NCBI GenBank assembly: GCA_010279815.1
Contig: QEOQ01000413.1
Span: 277,973-314,064, forward strand
DNA from: Brachionus plicatilis
Lineage: Eukaryota > Rotifera > Eurotatoria > Ploima > Brachionidae
Length of the DNA stretch: 36,092 bases
Direction: 5' to 3'
In this document: positions 20,075 to 30,391 of the stretch, piece by piece
How the letters are laid out: each line of letters starts with the position of its first letter
Position numbering within the stretch: position 1 is the stretch's first letter
Notes under the pieces: generated by a model
What the model saw: the letters and a program-made list of their open reading frames with translations, nothing else
Databases searched by the model: none
Told to the model about the DNA's origin: nothing
Program-made: the position numbers and the translations under genes

Positions 20075-22608
20075 AACATTTCAATCAAATCACCTCTTAG
20101 TCTTCTTGTCTCTAAAGTGGTCAGATTCAATGCCTTTAGTCTTTGGTTGTAATCTAATCTTTTTAATTCCGGAACAAGTTTTGTAGCTCTTCTTTGCACG
20201 GACTCTAGTACTTGAATGTCATTTTTTAAATAAGGTCTCCAAACCTGCACTCCATACTCTAGGTTGGGCCTAACAAATGCTTTGTATAATCGACCCAGTG
20301 TGTCTTTATTTTGGTGTTTGATCGTGCGCCTAATTGAACCCAGAATGGAATTTGCTCTATTTGCAGCTGCGTTAACTTGTTTAGACCATTTTAGATTGTT
20401 CGATATAATTATACCTAGATCACGCTCAGTCTCAGTTTCCAAAAGATTCGTGTTTCTAATTATGTAATTGAATTTCGGATTGTTTGGACCGCAATGCATC
20501 ACCTTACACTTCTCTTCGTTCAACTTTATTAACCAATCATCCGTCCATTTTGAAATTTTGCTCAAATCTCTTTCAAGTTTTAAACACGAATATTCGTTAT
20601 CTATAATTGACATCAATTTAGTATCGTCCGCAAATACCTCACAAAAAGTTTCAAGAAGCTTAGGCAGATCGTTGATGTAAATGATAAATAAAATTGGTCC
20701 TAAAACCGAGCCTTGGGGAACCCCGCTCGTAACATTTACCCATTTAGACATCTCAGTTCCTAACACTACTCTCTGTCTTCTTCCAAACAAAAACGCTTCT
20801 ATCCATTTGATAATAGATACATCAAAACCATAACACGTTAATTTGTGAATTAAGCGCTTATGCGGAACTGTGTCGAACGCTTTAGCGAAATCTAAATAGA
20901 TATGCCCAGAGCATTTTTTTGGTTCAATGTCTCTGACACTAAATCGATAGTCTCAAGAAGATTTGTAACACATGATTTATTGCTAATGAAACCATGTTGC
21001 CTGCCATCTAACAAATCATTTTCAGTTAAAAAATTAACTATTACTACTTTTAGAAGCCTTTCCATCACTTTACAAACAATGGAAGTAAGAGATACAGGTC
21101 TATAATTAGAAGCCTGTATTCTACAACCTTTCTTGAATAAAGGAGTAACGTTCGCCTCCAACCAGTAGCTTGGTACTCTTGAGCTTTTGAACGATTTAAT
21201 AAAAATTATAGATAGCGGGATTGACATAGCTTCAGCGATCTCGTGGAGAACCCAGGGATGGAACTCATCTGATCCTCTAGATTTATATTTGTCCAACCTC
21301 TTGAGCTCATTAAAAACGTTTTCTTTTGAAAAAGTAACATACGGATCAATACATACAGTTTTTTCAGTAAATTTCTCCAGGCGAACAGTAAAATCAGGCT
21401 CTTCTTTGATAAAAACTGACTCAAATTGCTCATTTAAAATGCTGCATAAATCGGAAGATTCTGTTTTTAATTCGCCAAATTTATCTTTTAGTGCCTTGAT
21501 TTGATCTTTTACAGCCAACTTGGAATTTACATACGAATAAAACAGTTTTGGACATTTCTTTGATTTCGCAACCAAATTCATCTCGAACTCTTTAAGGTCA
21601 TTTTTCAACGAGTTGTTTGCATCTTTTTTAACTTTTTTGTACTCCTCAAGTAAAACGACGTTTTTTCCAGAAGCTAAATACTTAAACCAAAAATTCTTTT
21701 TCTTACGAGTCAATTTTTTGCTTTTTTTCGTAATCCATGGTACCTTTACTTTCGCTTGCTTTCTACGCAGAGGTATGTACTTTTTACAAAGATGGTTGTA
21801 AACTTTGAGTAAAAAGATATAAGATGCTTCAACATCTTTTTTGTTAAATATAATCAACCAATTAATTTTCACCAGCTCATCTGCGAACAGTTTATATTTA
21901 CCTTTCGAAAAGTCAAACAAACGGTTATCGAAATTGCTAAAGATCGATACTGTTGAGTACTTGAATGTCAACACATGATGTCCTCGTAAAAGATCACCCA
22001 AAACCGGTTTGTGTTCCAGCTCAAGAACTCTTTCTCTGTTCGAAGCTAGGACTAAATCTAGAATGTTTGAACTTGAATTTTCACTTGTCTGGAACGTATT
22101 TTTCATAACAACTTGACTCAAAAACGAATCTTGTAAGTTTTCAACAAAAACTTGGCTTGCTAGGTCAAAAGGTGTAATATCTGGAAAATTACTATTCGTC
22201 GACCATTTGATCGACGGATAGTTGAAGTCTCCACATATTACTAGGCTACTAAAGCGTCCTCCAGACACCAGCTTGCTAGCTTCTGCTATCAACAGATTGA
22301 TTCTTAGATCGATCTCGGCACGAGAATCTGGTGGTCTGTAAAAACATCCAATGAGTATCTTGTCTGTCTGATTTTGAATCTCGCACCAAACACACTCAAC
22401 TAGACCATCTTGCAACTCCGGAATCTCAACTAATAGACCACTTAAATTGCTTTTTACGTAAACACAAACTCCACCACCTCTAGATCCTCTATCTCTTCTA
22501 AACAACGAGTAGCCAATCATGTTGGTTACAGAATTCTCCACGAACCAAGTTTCTGATACAAGCAAAACGTCAGGGTCTTCATCAGCGATTTCAGACTCTA
22601 AGTTTTAA
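20075..22608 (-). mobile_element. 5'-truncated CR1/Jockey-type non-LTR retrotransposon (endonuclease + reverse transcriptase)
   Basis: From 22608 down to 20892 one frame reads an apurinic-type endonuclease (VLLVSETWF, SLFRRDRGSRGGGVCVYV, IGCFYRPPDS, VICGDFNYPSIKW). A linker follows, then the start of the reverse transcriptase (KYKSRGSDEFHPWVLHEIAE, NYRPVSLTSIVCKVMERLL). A one-base loss in an A7 run near 20915 shifts the frame. The RT then continues as HIYLDFAKAFDTVPHKRLI, SGVPQGSVLGPILFIIYIND, the catalytic FADD and KLNEEKCKVMHCG. A thumb/C-terminal region (KAFVRPNLEYGVQVWRPYL) runs into the gap. The first part of the endonuclease and any ORF1 are missing, so it is 5' truncated. The element copies itself by target-primed reverse transcription; this copy is inactive. 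Confidence 0.9.
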
Positions 22609-22739
22609 TTAAAAAACTTTTTTTTTTAATTAATAAATATATTAAATAAACTTAAATTTTTATTTTTTTACCTTTTTTTTGGAAGCCCGTATATTTTAGA
22701 AAAAAAAAAAGTCTTTGGTGGGACTTTTAAACAACTCTG
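22609..22739. other. AT-rich junction between LINE and trehalase repeat
   Basis: Poly-T and poly-A runs with no ORF. It marks the point where the 5'-truncated LINE meets unrelated flank (GGAAGCCCG, GGTGGGACTTTT). Confidence 0.5.
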
Positions 22740-23110
22740 TACATTTTATTACAATCAACATTTAAAATCACCAATAACAAAAAATGTAAAATAACAACAA
22801 TTTCAGAGCTTTATTTTTATCCAAAAAAATTTAATTTTTTTCCTTAACTCAAATGAATTCGAATGATATCTAATTAATAACATTAAAAAAAAATTGCAAA
22901 AAAATTTCTTAATTTAACCACACATATCTTGCATCAGTTCATCTTTAAAAATTTAAACGAGCTAAAAAATGACTCCATTAGTCCAGCCAAACCCAGTCTG
23001 TAGGTCATACTCACCACCAGCACCTCTCTCTCCAGGCACATGCTCATCATACTTCTCATAAATCATACCACTTTTCTTCCACCCATGATACACACTATTA
23101 AAAAACTTCC
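22740..23110. repeat. Trehalase 3'-end direct repeat, intact copy
   Basis: Matches 19042-19410 in the same orientation at about 96% identity, starting at TACATTTTATTACAATCAAC. The left copy continues to the assembly gap, so the true length of the duplication is unknown. Confidence 0.85.
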
Positions 23111-23548
23111 TCGTCAACTTTAATGCCATATACGGTTCATGCTTCAGTATCATCATGATATACGAGTGTTGGTTGGACGCCCACACATTATTAAAGTCCC
23201 ATTGCTGCTTGGTCTTTAACAGAGAGACGGGCACGCCGCCCTCATATCCATCAAACAAGTGCCAATGTTTACCGATCACTTCAGCCGCTCTCACACCCGA
23301 CGGCGGTCTCATGTCGAACCAGAGCGGCGTTAGATTCGACCCGTAGAAGCCTTAGACTCTTTATATTGTAGTCGGACCAGCAGCAGTTCTCCTTGGACCA
23401 TAACAGTTTGTTGGTGGCGTAGTATCGTTTAGCAGCGAGTCGTTTGAACAACTTGGCCTTGACATCGTCGCCTTTCAGTTGGCTCAGCTCGCTTAAAATT
23501 AGTTCGTTTTTGTACAAGACTGAGTTTAAGTCGACGGCATACAATAGC
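22962..23548 (-). pseudogene. Treh: Trehalase C-terminal region (GH37), frame-broken
   Basis: The minus strand reads AVDLNSVLYKNELILSELSQ, LAAKRYYATNKLLWSKENC and CWSDYNIKS. After a one-base shift near 23355 it continues FYGSNLTPLWFDMRPP, LLKTKQQWDFNNVWASNQH (trehalase signature 2, usually QWDFPNAW), MIYEKYDEHVPGERGAGGEY (glycine-rich signature) and QTGFGWTNGVIF before TAG at 22964-22962. Trehalase hydrolyses trehalose to two glucose. An AATAAA on the minus strand lies about 150 bp past the stop. The upstream end is cut by the hAT element at 23549. With the frameshift, the Asn/Val change in signature 2 and no N-terminal half, it is unlikely to be functional as it stands. Confidence 0.85.
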
Positions 23549-26213
23549 ACCCCTTTTTTTTCGGTATTGAGTGTTGGGTTGGGTCTAAATACCCATACCT
23601 AACTTAGCACCCAAATACCCATTTTTTTCGAGTATGCAGCTACACCCAAACCTGATATACTTAAAAAAATCAGTTTTTAAATTAAATTTTTATTTGTTTA
23701 CTGTGCAAAAAGTTAGAATAATTTAGCTACGGCTTCAAAATAATAAATCTTAAAAAATTTTAAATGTATAAAAATATTTATTCCTTGAATTATATTTGTT
23801 TCACTTTGTTTTCAAATTGGAAAATCTTAAAATTTATTACTTTGAATGGGACAAATTTAACCAAAATAATTGAAATTACAATAATTTTATTTTTTAGAAA
23901 TATTTATCTAATCATTAGCTTATTTTAATAATGCCTAACAAAAGAAAGACAGTAGATAGATTAAGCACACTTGTAGATAGTGAAGAGACTTTGAGAAGAG
24001 GTGGTCAAGAAAGAGTATTGAGATCAATGGTGGCATCACAGGATTGTTCAATTTCTATGTATAATGCTACCTCAAGCATGGTCGATTTGGAGACCAATTC
24101 GATGAATTTTCCTTCAACTTTTTATCCAAATACTTCTAATTCTAGTCGTAATTCGAACTTTTTGTCTGATTCAGACTCAAACAGTAGTCCTGTACCTAGA
24201 ATAAAAAATTCTTCTATTTCTATTTCTAATGTTGTCTCAAACACTGTCGATTTGGAGATCAATTCGGTCAGTCGCTCGTCTATTTCTAATCCAACTTCTT
24301 CTAATCCTAGTCGTATTTTGAATCAAAACTTGTTGTCTGATTCAGACTCGGACAGTAGACAAGAGCCAAATGCAGTTGTTGATGGTGACGAATTTAGTAT
24401 AGAAAATATGCTTCAACTAGCACGTTTAGATAAATTTCCAAAAAAAACATTCATTTTCGGAACAGTTAAAAAGTCTTTTACTCCGATTTTGGATTTCTTT
24501 GAATGCCTTACAAATTTTCCGACTCGACCACAAACTAATATAAAATTTACATCCAAGGTATTGATTAAAGCATTAATCATTTTTTTCACAATATCTGAAT
24601 ATTTAAAAATTAGATTAATGGATGTGTCGAAAATGCCAAATTAGGATCTTTTACTAATTTAAACAAGCATCTAAAAATTCACATAGCTAGTAGAGAATGG
24701 TATGTTTTATATAAAAAACGTATCGCTCCAGGAGACAAAAACTCAATTTCAGATGATATGCTTAATTTAGTCAAATATGTCATTTCTAGCAATTCGAGTC
24801 TAAACGAATTAGATAATGAATTTTTACGTTGTATTTTACTCGAAAAGTTTAAATGCCCTTCAAGATACACCTTTCGGTACAATATCTTACCTTCAGTTTT
24901 TGAGATTATCCAAAAACAAATAGAGCATAAATTAGAAAGTGCTCATTTTGTAACCTTAATACCGGATGGTTGGAGTAATAATGGCAAAGAATATATAGGT
25001 ATATTAACTAGTTTTTTATGTTATTCAAACAATAAATTTAATTATAATTTTACAGGTTTAGCTGCTCAGCTAGTTGACTCTTTTATGGATCGTGAGGTCA
25101 TCATTTTAGGAAATGAAAAAATTGAAGGTGGTCACAGCGCCGAAAATGTAAAACAAGCAATTGAGCTCATAATTAACAAATATAATTTCGATAAATCAAA
25201 AATAAAAGGTAATTAAATATTTTAGATGTCAGTTCATAATGCTAAAAAGCACTAGATTTAAAAAATATTATATTATAAACTTTAAGCTGTGGTTTCCGAC
25301 GAGGGGAGTAATCTCGTTAGATTGTTTGGAGAATTATATTATGAAGAAAATACACAAGAACAAATTGAAATTGGTATTTAATTTATTGTATTTTCGATAG
25401 TAAGTGGCTTATCTACCATTGACAGTTTGTTTTCTAAAGGGATCGCCGCTTTAAGAATGATCAGTGAGGATTTTTTATTTGAAAAAAATAATGCTGAAAT
25501 GAGTCAAATCGAGTCATCAACTAACGAGACAACTTATCAATCAAACACTACTCAAACACAAAATGGTCAAAATAGTAGTTCGAGCCCTAGTAGTTCATTT
25601 TATACTAACTTTTTTTCAAAAAGACATTTTTCCTACAGTGGAGGTGCTTAACTTGAAGAATTCAAAGCTGACTTAGAAAGCGAAATTGCAAATTTTAGTA
25701 AACTTTTGAAAAAAGAAAATTTCAAAATTATGCCAGCAATTGAATCAACTAAAGAGTTCTGGATTAACCATTCTAAATCATATCCTAAACTTTTTAAACT
25801 AGCTAAAATTTTGCTGAACATTAATTCTTCAAGTTCATGCATTGAACGTTTTTTTAGCATTTGCGGGTTCACTAGCCAAAAAAATCGATTAAACATTAAT
25901 GATGATTTATTCGAAATGAGACGTATTTTTAAGGCCAATTATGAAATATTAAAAGATTTAAATCAACTTGTTTAATTAAAAATTAATTAGATTAAAAATA
26001 AATAAATTTTTATGAGCTTTATTCTTAATTTTTTTTCAATAATATTTATTCATTTTGTGAAAATTGATTAAGTAACTCATTTTTAAAATAGTTCACCTGA
26101 TTTTTATGGGTATTTTCAGGTGCATACCCATAAAAAAATGCGTATTTGGGTGTTAAGTTAGGTATGGGTATTTAAACCCAACCCAACACCCAATACCAGA
26201 CAAAACCTGGGCG
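23549..26213 (+). mobile_element. hAT transposon inserted in trehalase
   Basis: Terminal inverted repeats of about 85 bp: GGTATTGAGTGTTGGGTTGG from 23563 and its reverse complement ending at 26198, each repeating a TACCCATA/GGGTATGG motif. Outer bases extend to about 23549 and 26213. The flanks ACAATAGC (23541-23548) and GCAATTGC (26214-26221) look like an 8-bp target duplication with two changes. The element carries a spliced transposase on the plus strand. It splits the trehalase codons for the IVxVDLN segment from the upstream exon. Confidence 0.85.
23931..25975 (+). pseudogene. hAT transposase (internally deleted)
   Basis: Exons 23931-24557, 24614-25208, 25287-25373 and 25401-25975 join in phase through GT-AG introns of 56, 78 and 27 nt. 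The N-terminus is Ser/Asn-rich (about 150 residues with DSDSDSRQE). Next comes a degraded BED-like finger (NGCVENAKLGSFTNLNKHLK) and the catalytic core start (LIPDGWSNNGKEYIGIL, GGHSAENVKQAIE, AVVSDEGSNLVRL). The last exon gives the hAT dimerisation region (KEFWINHSKSYPKLFKLAK, SSSSCIERFFSICGF, KNRLNIND). The usual 200-odd residues between DxGSN and the C-terminus are missing, and a TAA at 25649-25651 interrupts the last exon. This is probably a non-autonomous derivative. Confidence 0.8.
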
Positions 26214-26221
26214 CAATTGCC

Positions 26222-26398
26222 TGGTCGACGGGTATTAATAAATAAATTCATTTTATTCAAAATCTCAAAAAAATGACTACTAGAAAAAAAGTTTTATTTA
26301 TCAATTTATTTAGTTTTGGACAACATATTTAAAAAAAATAATCAGATAATAACATCAAAATACAAGCAATTAAACTTTAAAAAAATAAATAAAGCTGA
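26222..26398. other. 3' flank of the prepropeptide-like ORF
   Basis: On the minus strand this AT-rich stretch contains AATAAA-type signals shortly after the ORF stop, then ends at the hAT target site. It carries CGTCGACC close to the site, which resembles GCCGTCGAC on the other side of the element. Confidence 0.35.
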
Positions 26399-26722
26399 TT
26401 ATTTTTCAAAGCCAAGAGCAACTCCTTTCATGCCTCTTTTAGCAGAAATGTTACTCAAACTTTTTTTCGAAAAAAGGTAGTCTTTCAAGTCTCGTTTTAG
26501 TTCATCATTACCAATTGACTCGTACCTATCTTCTAATAATTTACTGAGTAGTTCTTTGAAAATTTCCTTTTTCAATTCATTGGCGCTGATAAAACGACTT
26601 TTGGCTCTGGCAGGATGCGTGTCATCTTCAATTGACGACACAGGAAAGCTGACCACCTTTGAAACATACAAACATACTACCATTAATATTAAGGCTTTGG
26701 TGTGAATGGTGGCCATGTTCAT
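26399..26722 (-). CDS. Secreted prepropeptide-like ORF fused to a trehalase exon
   Basis: On the minus strand, ATGs at 26722 or 26716 open a 105-107-residue ORF ending TAA at 26401-26399. It begins MATIHTKALILMVVCLYVSK, a good signal-peptide shape ending near VVSFPVSS. An acidic/basic spacer with an amphipathic stretch follows (ELKKEIFKELLSKLLEDRY). After a KK site comes SLSNISA, then a KR dibasic site and the final 11 residues GMKGVALGFEK. That layout (signal, spacer, dibasic sites, short terminal peptide) is typical of a neuropeptide precursor, but I cannot name a family. The first residues (MNMATIHT) are also the end of trehalase-like sequence read in the same frame from further upstream, so the start may be chimeric. 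No amidation Gly is present. Confidence 0.5.
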   Translation of the reverse strand: MNMATIHTKALILMVVCLYVSKVVSFPVSSIEDDTHPARAKSRFISANELKKEIFKELLSKLLEDRYESIGNDELKRDLKDYLFSKKSLSNISAKRGMKGVALGFEK

Positions 26723-27090
26723 GGGGTCCTTGAACCATCTTGAACTAAAGTCGTAGCCAGACTCAGCGGCGGCCGTGATGTCGCAGTAGACCTTGTGTTT
26801 TTAGGCGTCGGTGTGACAGTGGCTGGCCGTGTGCATGTCCTCGAAGTAGGATTCGGGCCGGGCTATTTTTGTGTTGACTGCTTTTTGTTCAGCTTTAACC
26901 GAACGCGGTTGAAGGCAGTGCAGAAGTCTCTTAGCTCCTCGCTTTGGATGTTCTTGAGGAATCGTGGATGCTCAAAACAGTCTGTTAGTTCGGCTGGGAT
27001 TATTTCTATGCCCGGCACGTGCAGGGGCGTGTCCAAGACTGCTGTATTTGTTCCAGATTGTGTTCGTCCAGAAAATTGTTTATTTTTAGA
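26700..27090 (-). pseudogene. Trehalase middle exon fused to an unknown fragment
   Basis: Reading minus strand: first, unknown sequence in two frames (NFLDEHNLEQIQQS; LDTPLHVPGIEIIPAELTDC; EELRDFCTAFNRVRLKL). Then trehalase marks: IARPESYFEDMHTAS (family RPESYxED), a TAA at 26813-26811, then YCDITAAAESGYDFSSRWF (family AAESGWDFSSRWF) and KDPMNMATIHT. In trehalases this is followed by the VDLN segment, found here 3.2 kb away beyond the hAT element. The stop and shifts make it a pseudogene piece or an error-laden assembly. The unknown first fragment does not look like trehalase to me. Confidence 0.7.
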
Positions 27091-27702
27091 TTTTCTTAAA
27101 GTTTACTAAAAAAAAGTTAATATTAATAGACGAAATAGCAGGGAATAAAGTGTGACTAACCAAAGTTGTCATGACGACTTGTCACTGGCGAAAAAATCAC
27201 AAAATAAGCCATGTTATCGAAGTTAAAAAAAAATTGTGTGTTTCACACCCTTCTTAGCAAGTGACGCCAAGAATTTTTTGAGCCAAGAAATGAAAAAAAA
27301 TTTAAATTTTTAATTAAAAATAAAATGAATTTTTTTATAACATATGAATCATCTTTTTCAACCGAATAAATTTTTATCTTAAGACATTGTTCTCATGCTT
27401 TTTGATTTTTTTTGTAAGCTCTTACTAGAAAACAAAGTCTGAAGATTTTTTTTTTGAAACCACTTGACCTGAATAAAAAAGCTAAGCTCTTAAAAATTTG
27501 TTTATTTTTTCTTTTTAACTCCAAAAAATCCTTTAAAAAAATAGTTTTTCTTTTTCTTTTTTTTGGCTTTAAAAAACAAAGTTAAAGTATTATATTTTTT
27601 AAGTGATTTTAATTTTTTTTATTAATTTTTTTTAAAGTTTTAACTATTAAACTAGATTTTCTCTTAATTTTAATCATTCAGAATTAATTTTCTTTAATTA
27701 AG
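27091..27702. other. AT-rich stretch, nothing recognised
   Basis: Poly-A/poly-T runs. It probably includes the promoter and first exon of the downstream membrane protein gene, but neither can be placed. Confidence 0.4.
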
Positions 27703-28376
27703 TGCATGCTAATTTCAAGAACTTCATCAGAGACATTTGGTCTAGTTCGACCAAAAATATCCCCTTAGAAATGGTTACAACAGGTGACAACTCAACTAAT
27801 TTGACAAGCTTTCAAGCAACTATGATGAGAGTTGAAGTTTATGTTCAATTTGCTCAAATTAAAACTATATTTGGTTTTGTTTTTTTCATGTTTTTTGCTT
27901 GCTTTTGCCTTTTTGGTTTTAACTTTTTCCTTTCAAAAACTCAAAAACATGTAAGTTTAATTGTTATTTTTGTTTATTCAGTTTTATAGTTTTTAAGTAT
28001 TTAAAACTTTCAAAAAAAAACAAAGCAATCTTGTGTCGTCACTTGTATTGAAAAAAAATGATGCTGAAACTCAATTTAGTATAAATAATCAGGTAAATTC
28101 TTTTTTAACTGAAAAATTCAACTCTAATTTTCTCAATTAACTAGCAGAAAATATATGATCCGAATCTGTTTCATTGCGTCCCAATGCAATCCCAAACTTA
28201 TACTGACGACAGTTTCAGAGTATTTTAAATTAAAAATTGAAAAATTGATTATTTTTTTCTAACTTTAGTCCGGTCAATGTGATGTTAATCCTTACGAAAA
28301 TGCAGTCATGGATGATTTTTTTTCAAAATTAAAGATGAACGAAACAGATTCTATCATTACACGTGAGATTGTCTAA
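27703..28376 (+). CDS. Small single-pass membrane protein (four exons)
   Basis: Exons 27703-27950, 28026-28092, 28148-28219 and 28269-28376 are separated by GT-AG introns of 75, 55 and 49 nt. The first in-frame ATG is 27771, but the exon seems to begin at an acceptor at 27702, so an upstream exon is possible. The protein has a hydrophilic N-terminus with NST and NLT sequons, one strong hydrophobic helix (FGFVFFMFFACFCLFGFNFF) followed by a basic KTQKH, and an Asp/Tyr-rich tail (KIYDPNLFHC, QTYTDDSF, NPYENAVMDDFFSKL, ITREIV). Exon 2 needs one base fewer or more in its A8 run to keep frame (ACTTGTATTG then A8). A type I orientation is plausible. No family recognised. Confidence 0.6.
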
Positions 28377-28499
28377 TTTAGTTTTCTTTTCATAATTTTG
28401 CACACTTGCCCTAAAGTTAAAAAAAATGGCATAAATATATTTTCTTGTGTATTCTTTCATAATTGTTTCTTTATTTATTAGTAATGTGATAATCTGTGT

Positions 28500-28660
28500 G
28501 TCAAAAATCTAATATTTATTCTTCTTTTAATTTTTGATTTTCACTAATTTTCTGTGACTTAAATTGTATTCTTTAAATATTCGATTTTTTTGAATATATA
28601 TTTTGTAATTTGTAAGTGAAAAACAAAAATTAGAAAAAGAACAAATATTAGATTTTTGAT
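28500..28660. repeat. 160-bp foldback element
   Basis: The arms of about 48 bp (TCAAAAATCTAATATTTATT... and its reverse complement ending near 28660) flank about 65 bp of AT DNA. No ORF. It sits just past the membrane protein gene. Confidence 0.6.
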
Positions 28661-28680
28661 CATCTTGATATTTTTCAAAT

Positions 28681-29038
28681 CAGCATGGGGCAAAATGTTA
28701 TTTATTGTACATTTTTATATTTTTACATTTTTACATTTTTGAGAGAAGAAAAAAAAACTTCAAAATCAAAAAATCTAAAAAATTATAAAAATTATTTCAT
28801 TCAAGAAAAGTTTTAATAAATTCGCTATTAATTAAAAGGGATTTTCAAAAATTATCCTTGGTTTTTACATTTAAATTTTTCTAAAACTCCTTTTTAAGTA
28901 ATTGCGAATTTATTATTACTTTTCTTGAATGAAAATTTTTTTAGATTTTTTTATTTTGGATTTTTTTTTCTTCTCTCAAAAATGTAAAAATGTAAAAATA
29001 TAAATATGTACAATAAATAACATTTTGCCTCAACATGG
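28681..29038. repeat. 358-bp foldback element
   Basis: The ends CATGGGGCAAAATGTTATTT and its reverse complement near 29022-29038 pair closely. Pairing continues through a TACATTTTT repeat and GAGAGAAG into the interior at about 28790 and 28935. This is a long nearly perfect palindrome of MITE type, without coding capacity. Confidence 0.7.
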
Positions 29039-29191
29039 ACTGTATATAATTTTTAAAATAAATTCGTGTTCTTTTCCTTGATATAAATATTTTAACCATT
29101 TTCGCAAATCTAAAGTTTGAATAAAAAAAACAATTGAAAGTTTGATATTTTTTGTTTAAAAAAATTTATTAATTATAAAAATTAAAAAAAT

Positions 29192-29680
29192 TTAAATTAA
29201 ATAATAAAGAAAAACAACACAACATTCTTTGCATTTTTTAAAGATTAAAATAAAAATGATTTTTTGATTTGATTTTTTAAAAAATATATCGTATGAAATA
29301 TCCTTCATTATCCTGTCATTTAAATAACAGCTTATAGTACATTTTTTAATCAATCGATGTTTTTGAAAATCATTTAAATATACAAGAAAACAATTTTTTT
29401 CTGTACCATGCATTGTAACGTTAAGATTTTTGCCATCTACCATTATACTATTAATCCACAATTCTATTGCCTTGTTCCAATTTTTTTTATCTATCATTTC
29501 GATAATTTCGATTAATATAAATTTTGAATCATTTGAGGGCAAATCATTAAAAATATTAGGATTTCTAGAAAAAATTAGCCAAAATGCAAGTAAAAAATAG
29601 CTAACTGGACTTGTGTTTGTAACATTAACATCGGATATTCCTTTGTATTATATTAAAGAACCGAAAGACGGAGCTTTAAG
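29192..29680 (-). CDS. C-terminal region of unknown function downstream of the DDE transposase
   Basis: From about 29663 the minus-strand frame reads GISDVNVTNTSPVSYFLLAF, WLIFSRNPNIFNDLPSNDSK, ILIEIIEMIDKKNWNKAIEL and TISCYLNDRIMKDISYDIFF, ending in a Cys-rich hydrophobic tail at a TAA (29194-29192). It follows the SWIM-like exon directly; a TAA and a frame change near 29670 separate them. It may be the end of the same transposon protein or a neighbouring host exon. Single strong ORF, family unknown. Confidence 0.4.
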
Positions 29681-30026
29681 TAGCTGAGGAATAAAATAAC
29701 ACTAGCAACATGACTACAACAACCAGCTGTTTTTTGACCTGACAAACAGTTACAAATGAAGGCTTGAAATAAAATCTAATAATTAAACAATATAAAAGAA
29801 AAAAACAACAACCTTGAATTGCTCTGGTTCTATTTAATCCTGGTATATATTGAATAAATACTTTATATGTATTTCTAAATTTTCATATATAGTTTTCATT
29901 TTGCTCTTTGTTTATTTTCTTTCTTGAACGTCTATGACGTGAAATCAGTTCAAATGCCAGTATTTTTGAATCTTTGAATTCGTTTATAAATCTTTCATTT
30001 ACAATTTTTTTAATCATATTATTGCT
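29664..30026 (-). pseudogene. SWIM-like Cys/His finger part of the DDE transposon protein
   Basis: Minus-strand exon 30026-29813 reads NNMIKKIVNERFINEFKDSK, ILAFELISRHRRSRKK and, past one TGA, YKVFIQYIPGLNRTRAIQ. A 50-nt intron (29812-29763) joins in phase to AFICNCLSGQKTAGCCSHVA (C-x-C...C-x-H, the SWIM-like pattern) and SVILFLSYLK. Proteins of DDE_Tnp_4-bearing elements in other invertebrates carry such a finger after the transposase; that is from family knowledge. The exon is separated from the upstream part only by the MITE at 30036-30391, and both halves share the interrupted word AATGTTGTC/AGCAATAAT. Confidence 0.6.
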
Positions 30027-30035
30027 GACAACATT

Positions 30036-30391
30036 GGGGCTGTTAAGTTCATTTCAATTCGATCGTTTCAATTCAGAAAAATTTGAATAACTTTTTTACT
30101 AAAAGAGATAATTTAGTTCTGTAAAATGCTAGATTATAAGCAAATTTGCTTAATTCAGTAAAATAAGTCTGCAAAATACTCTGCAATTTTATGCTTTTTG
30201 CACACCATTAAAAAGTATTTAAATCAATTGTGCACTTACTTTGCAGAGTTTTTGCAGATATATATTTCCGGATTAAGCAAAGTTGCTTATACATTAAGCA
30301 TTTTACAGAACTAAATTATTCCTTATAGTAAAAAAGTTATTTAAATTTTTCTGAATTGAAACGATCGAATTAAAATGAACTTCACAGCTTC
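30036..30391. mobile_element. 356-bp MITE with 9-bp target duplication
   Basis: Terminal inverted repeats start GGGGCTGTTAAGTTC (left) and GAAGCTGTGAAGTTC (right, reverse complement) and continue for about 90 bp (CGATCGTTTCAATTCAGAAA, AATTTAGTTCTGTAAAATGC). Flanks carry the exact duplication GACAACATT at 30027-30035 and 30392-30400. No ORF. A 9-bp duplication points to Mutator-type mobilisation. The MITE lies inside the DDE transposase gene. Confidence 0.9.

Noticed and set aside
19340..20790. Long frames spanning the assembly gap
   Set aside because: They are open only because N has no stops; the real coding evidence ends at 20075.
27771..27771. ATG at 27771 as the certain start of the membrane protein
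   Set aside because: The frame is open further upstream to an acceptor at 27702, so an upstream exon cannot be excluded; left as a possibility.
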